Origin: Verrucomicrobiota bacterium
GTDB taxonomy: Bacteria; Verrucomicrobiota; Verrucomicrobiia; Limisphaerales; JAHEOI01
DNA length: 6,161 nt
Assembly (NCBI GenBank): GCA_018610125.1
Contig: JAHEOI010000089.1
Location: 1-6,161 of the forward strand
Direction: 5' to 3'
This document shows, piece by piece, positions 6,161 through 6,161 of this stretch. The notes beneath the pieces were generated by a model that was given only the letters and a program-made list of their open reading frames with translations, was not told the origin of the DNA and ran no database searches. The position numbers and the translations under genes are program-made. Every line of letters starts with the position of its first letter. Position 1 is the first letter of the stretch.

Positions 6161-6161
6161 C

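Noticed and set aside
1..6161. CRISPR array, tRNA or rRNA genes
   Set aside because: No regularly spaced repeats were seen, and no cloverleaf-like or rRNA-like stretch was recognised on either strand.

Overview
The window looks like an accessory stretch of a bacterial chromosome, most likely from Verrucomicrobiota or a neighbouring PVC lineage. Two things suggest this: a giant secreted protein that joins CotH-kinase, lamin-tail and calcium-loop modules and ends in an FYRIR-type beta-sandwich, and a REP-associated transposase remnant of the 'GHLFSGRYKAL..DGSGNGY' type. Both are typical of that group, but this is recognition from memory, not a search. Base composition is moderately GC-rich, and Shine-Dalgarno signals are weak throughout.

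Left part (1-855, plus strand): a short inverted-repeat cluster, then a complete vapB-vapC type II toxin-antitoxin operon. The genes overlap by one base (TGATG). A promoter-like pair of hexamers sits just before the antitoxin. It carries a perfect 7+7 bp inverted repeat, a good candidate for the operator at which the VapBC complex would repress its own operon.

Middle (856-1414): a 178-base spacer with GC-rich, partly self-complementary sequence, then a decayed REP-associated tyrosine transposase (RAYT, Y1 family). It has a frameshift, an internal shortening next to the HUH motif and a broken C-terminus, so it should be inactive. Its traces run almost to the stop codon of the convergent large gene.

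Right part (1415-5983, minus strand): one very long gene for a protein of about 1,500 residues with a signal peptide, four lamin-tail-like modules, a CotH-kinase-like domain, other beta-sandwich segments, two EF-hand-like calcium loops and a C-terminal beta-sandwich. It probably works outside the cytoplasm, perhaps as a secreted or surface phosphotransferase. Its substrate cannot be read from the sequence.

Far right (5984-6161): no gene. This is the upstream region of the large gene. It holds a 6+6 bp inverted repeat, a tandem 8-mer and a dense cluster of GGGAC/GTCCC inverted repeats resembling the cluster at the left end. The window thus has REP-like palindromes at both ends and a dead RAYT between them. 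I see no convincing novel multi-gene system; the most unusual items are the modular CotH/lamin-tail protein and the alternative-hairpin repeats.
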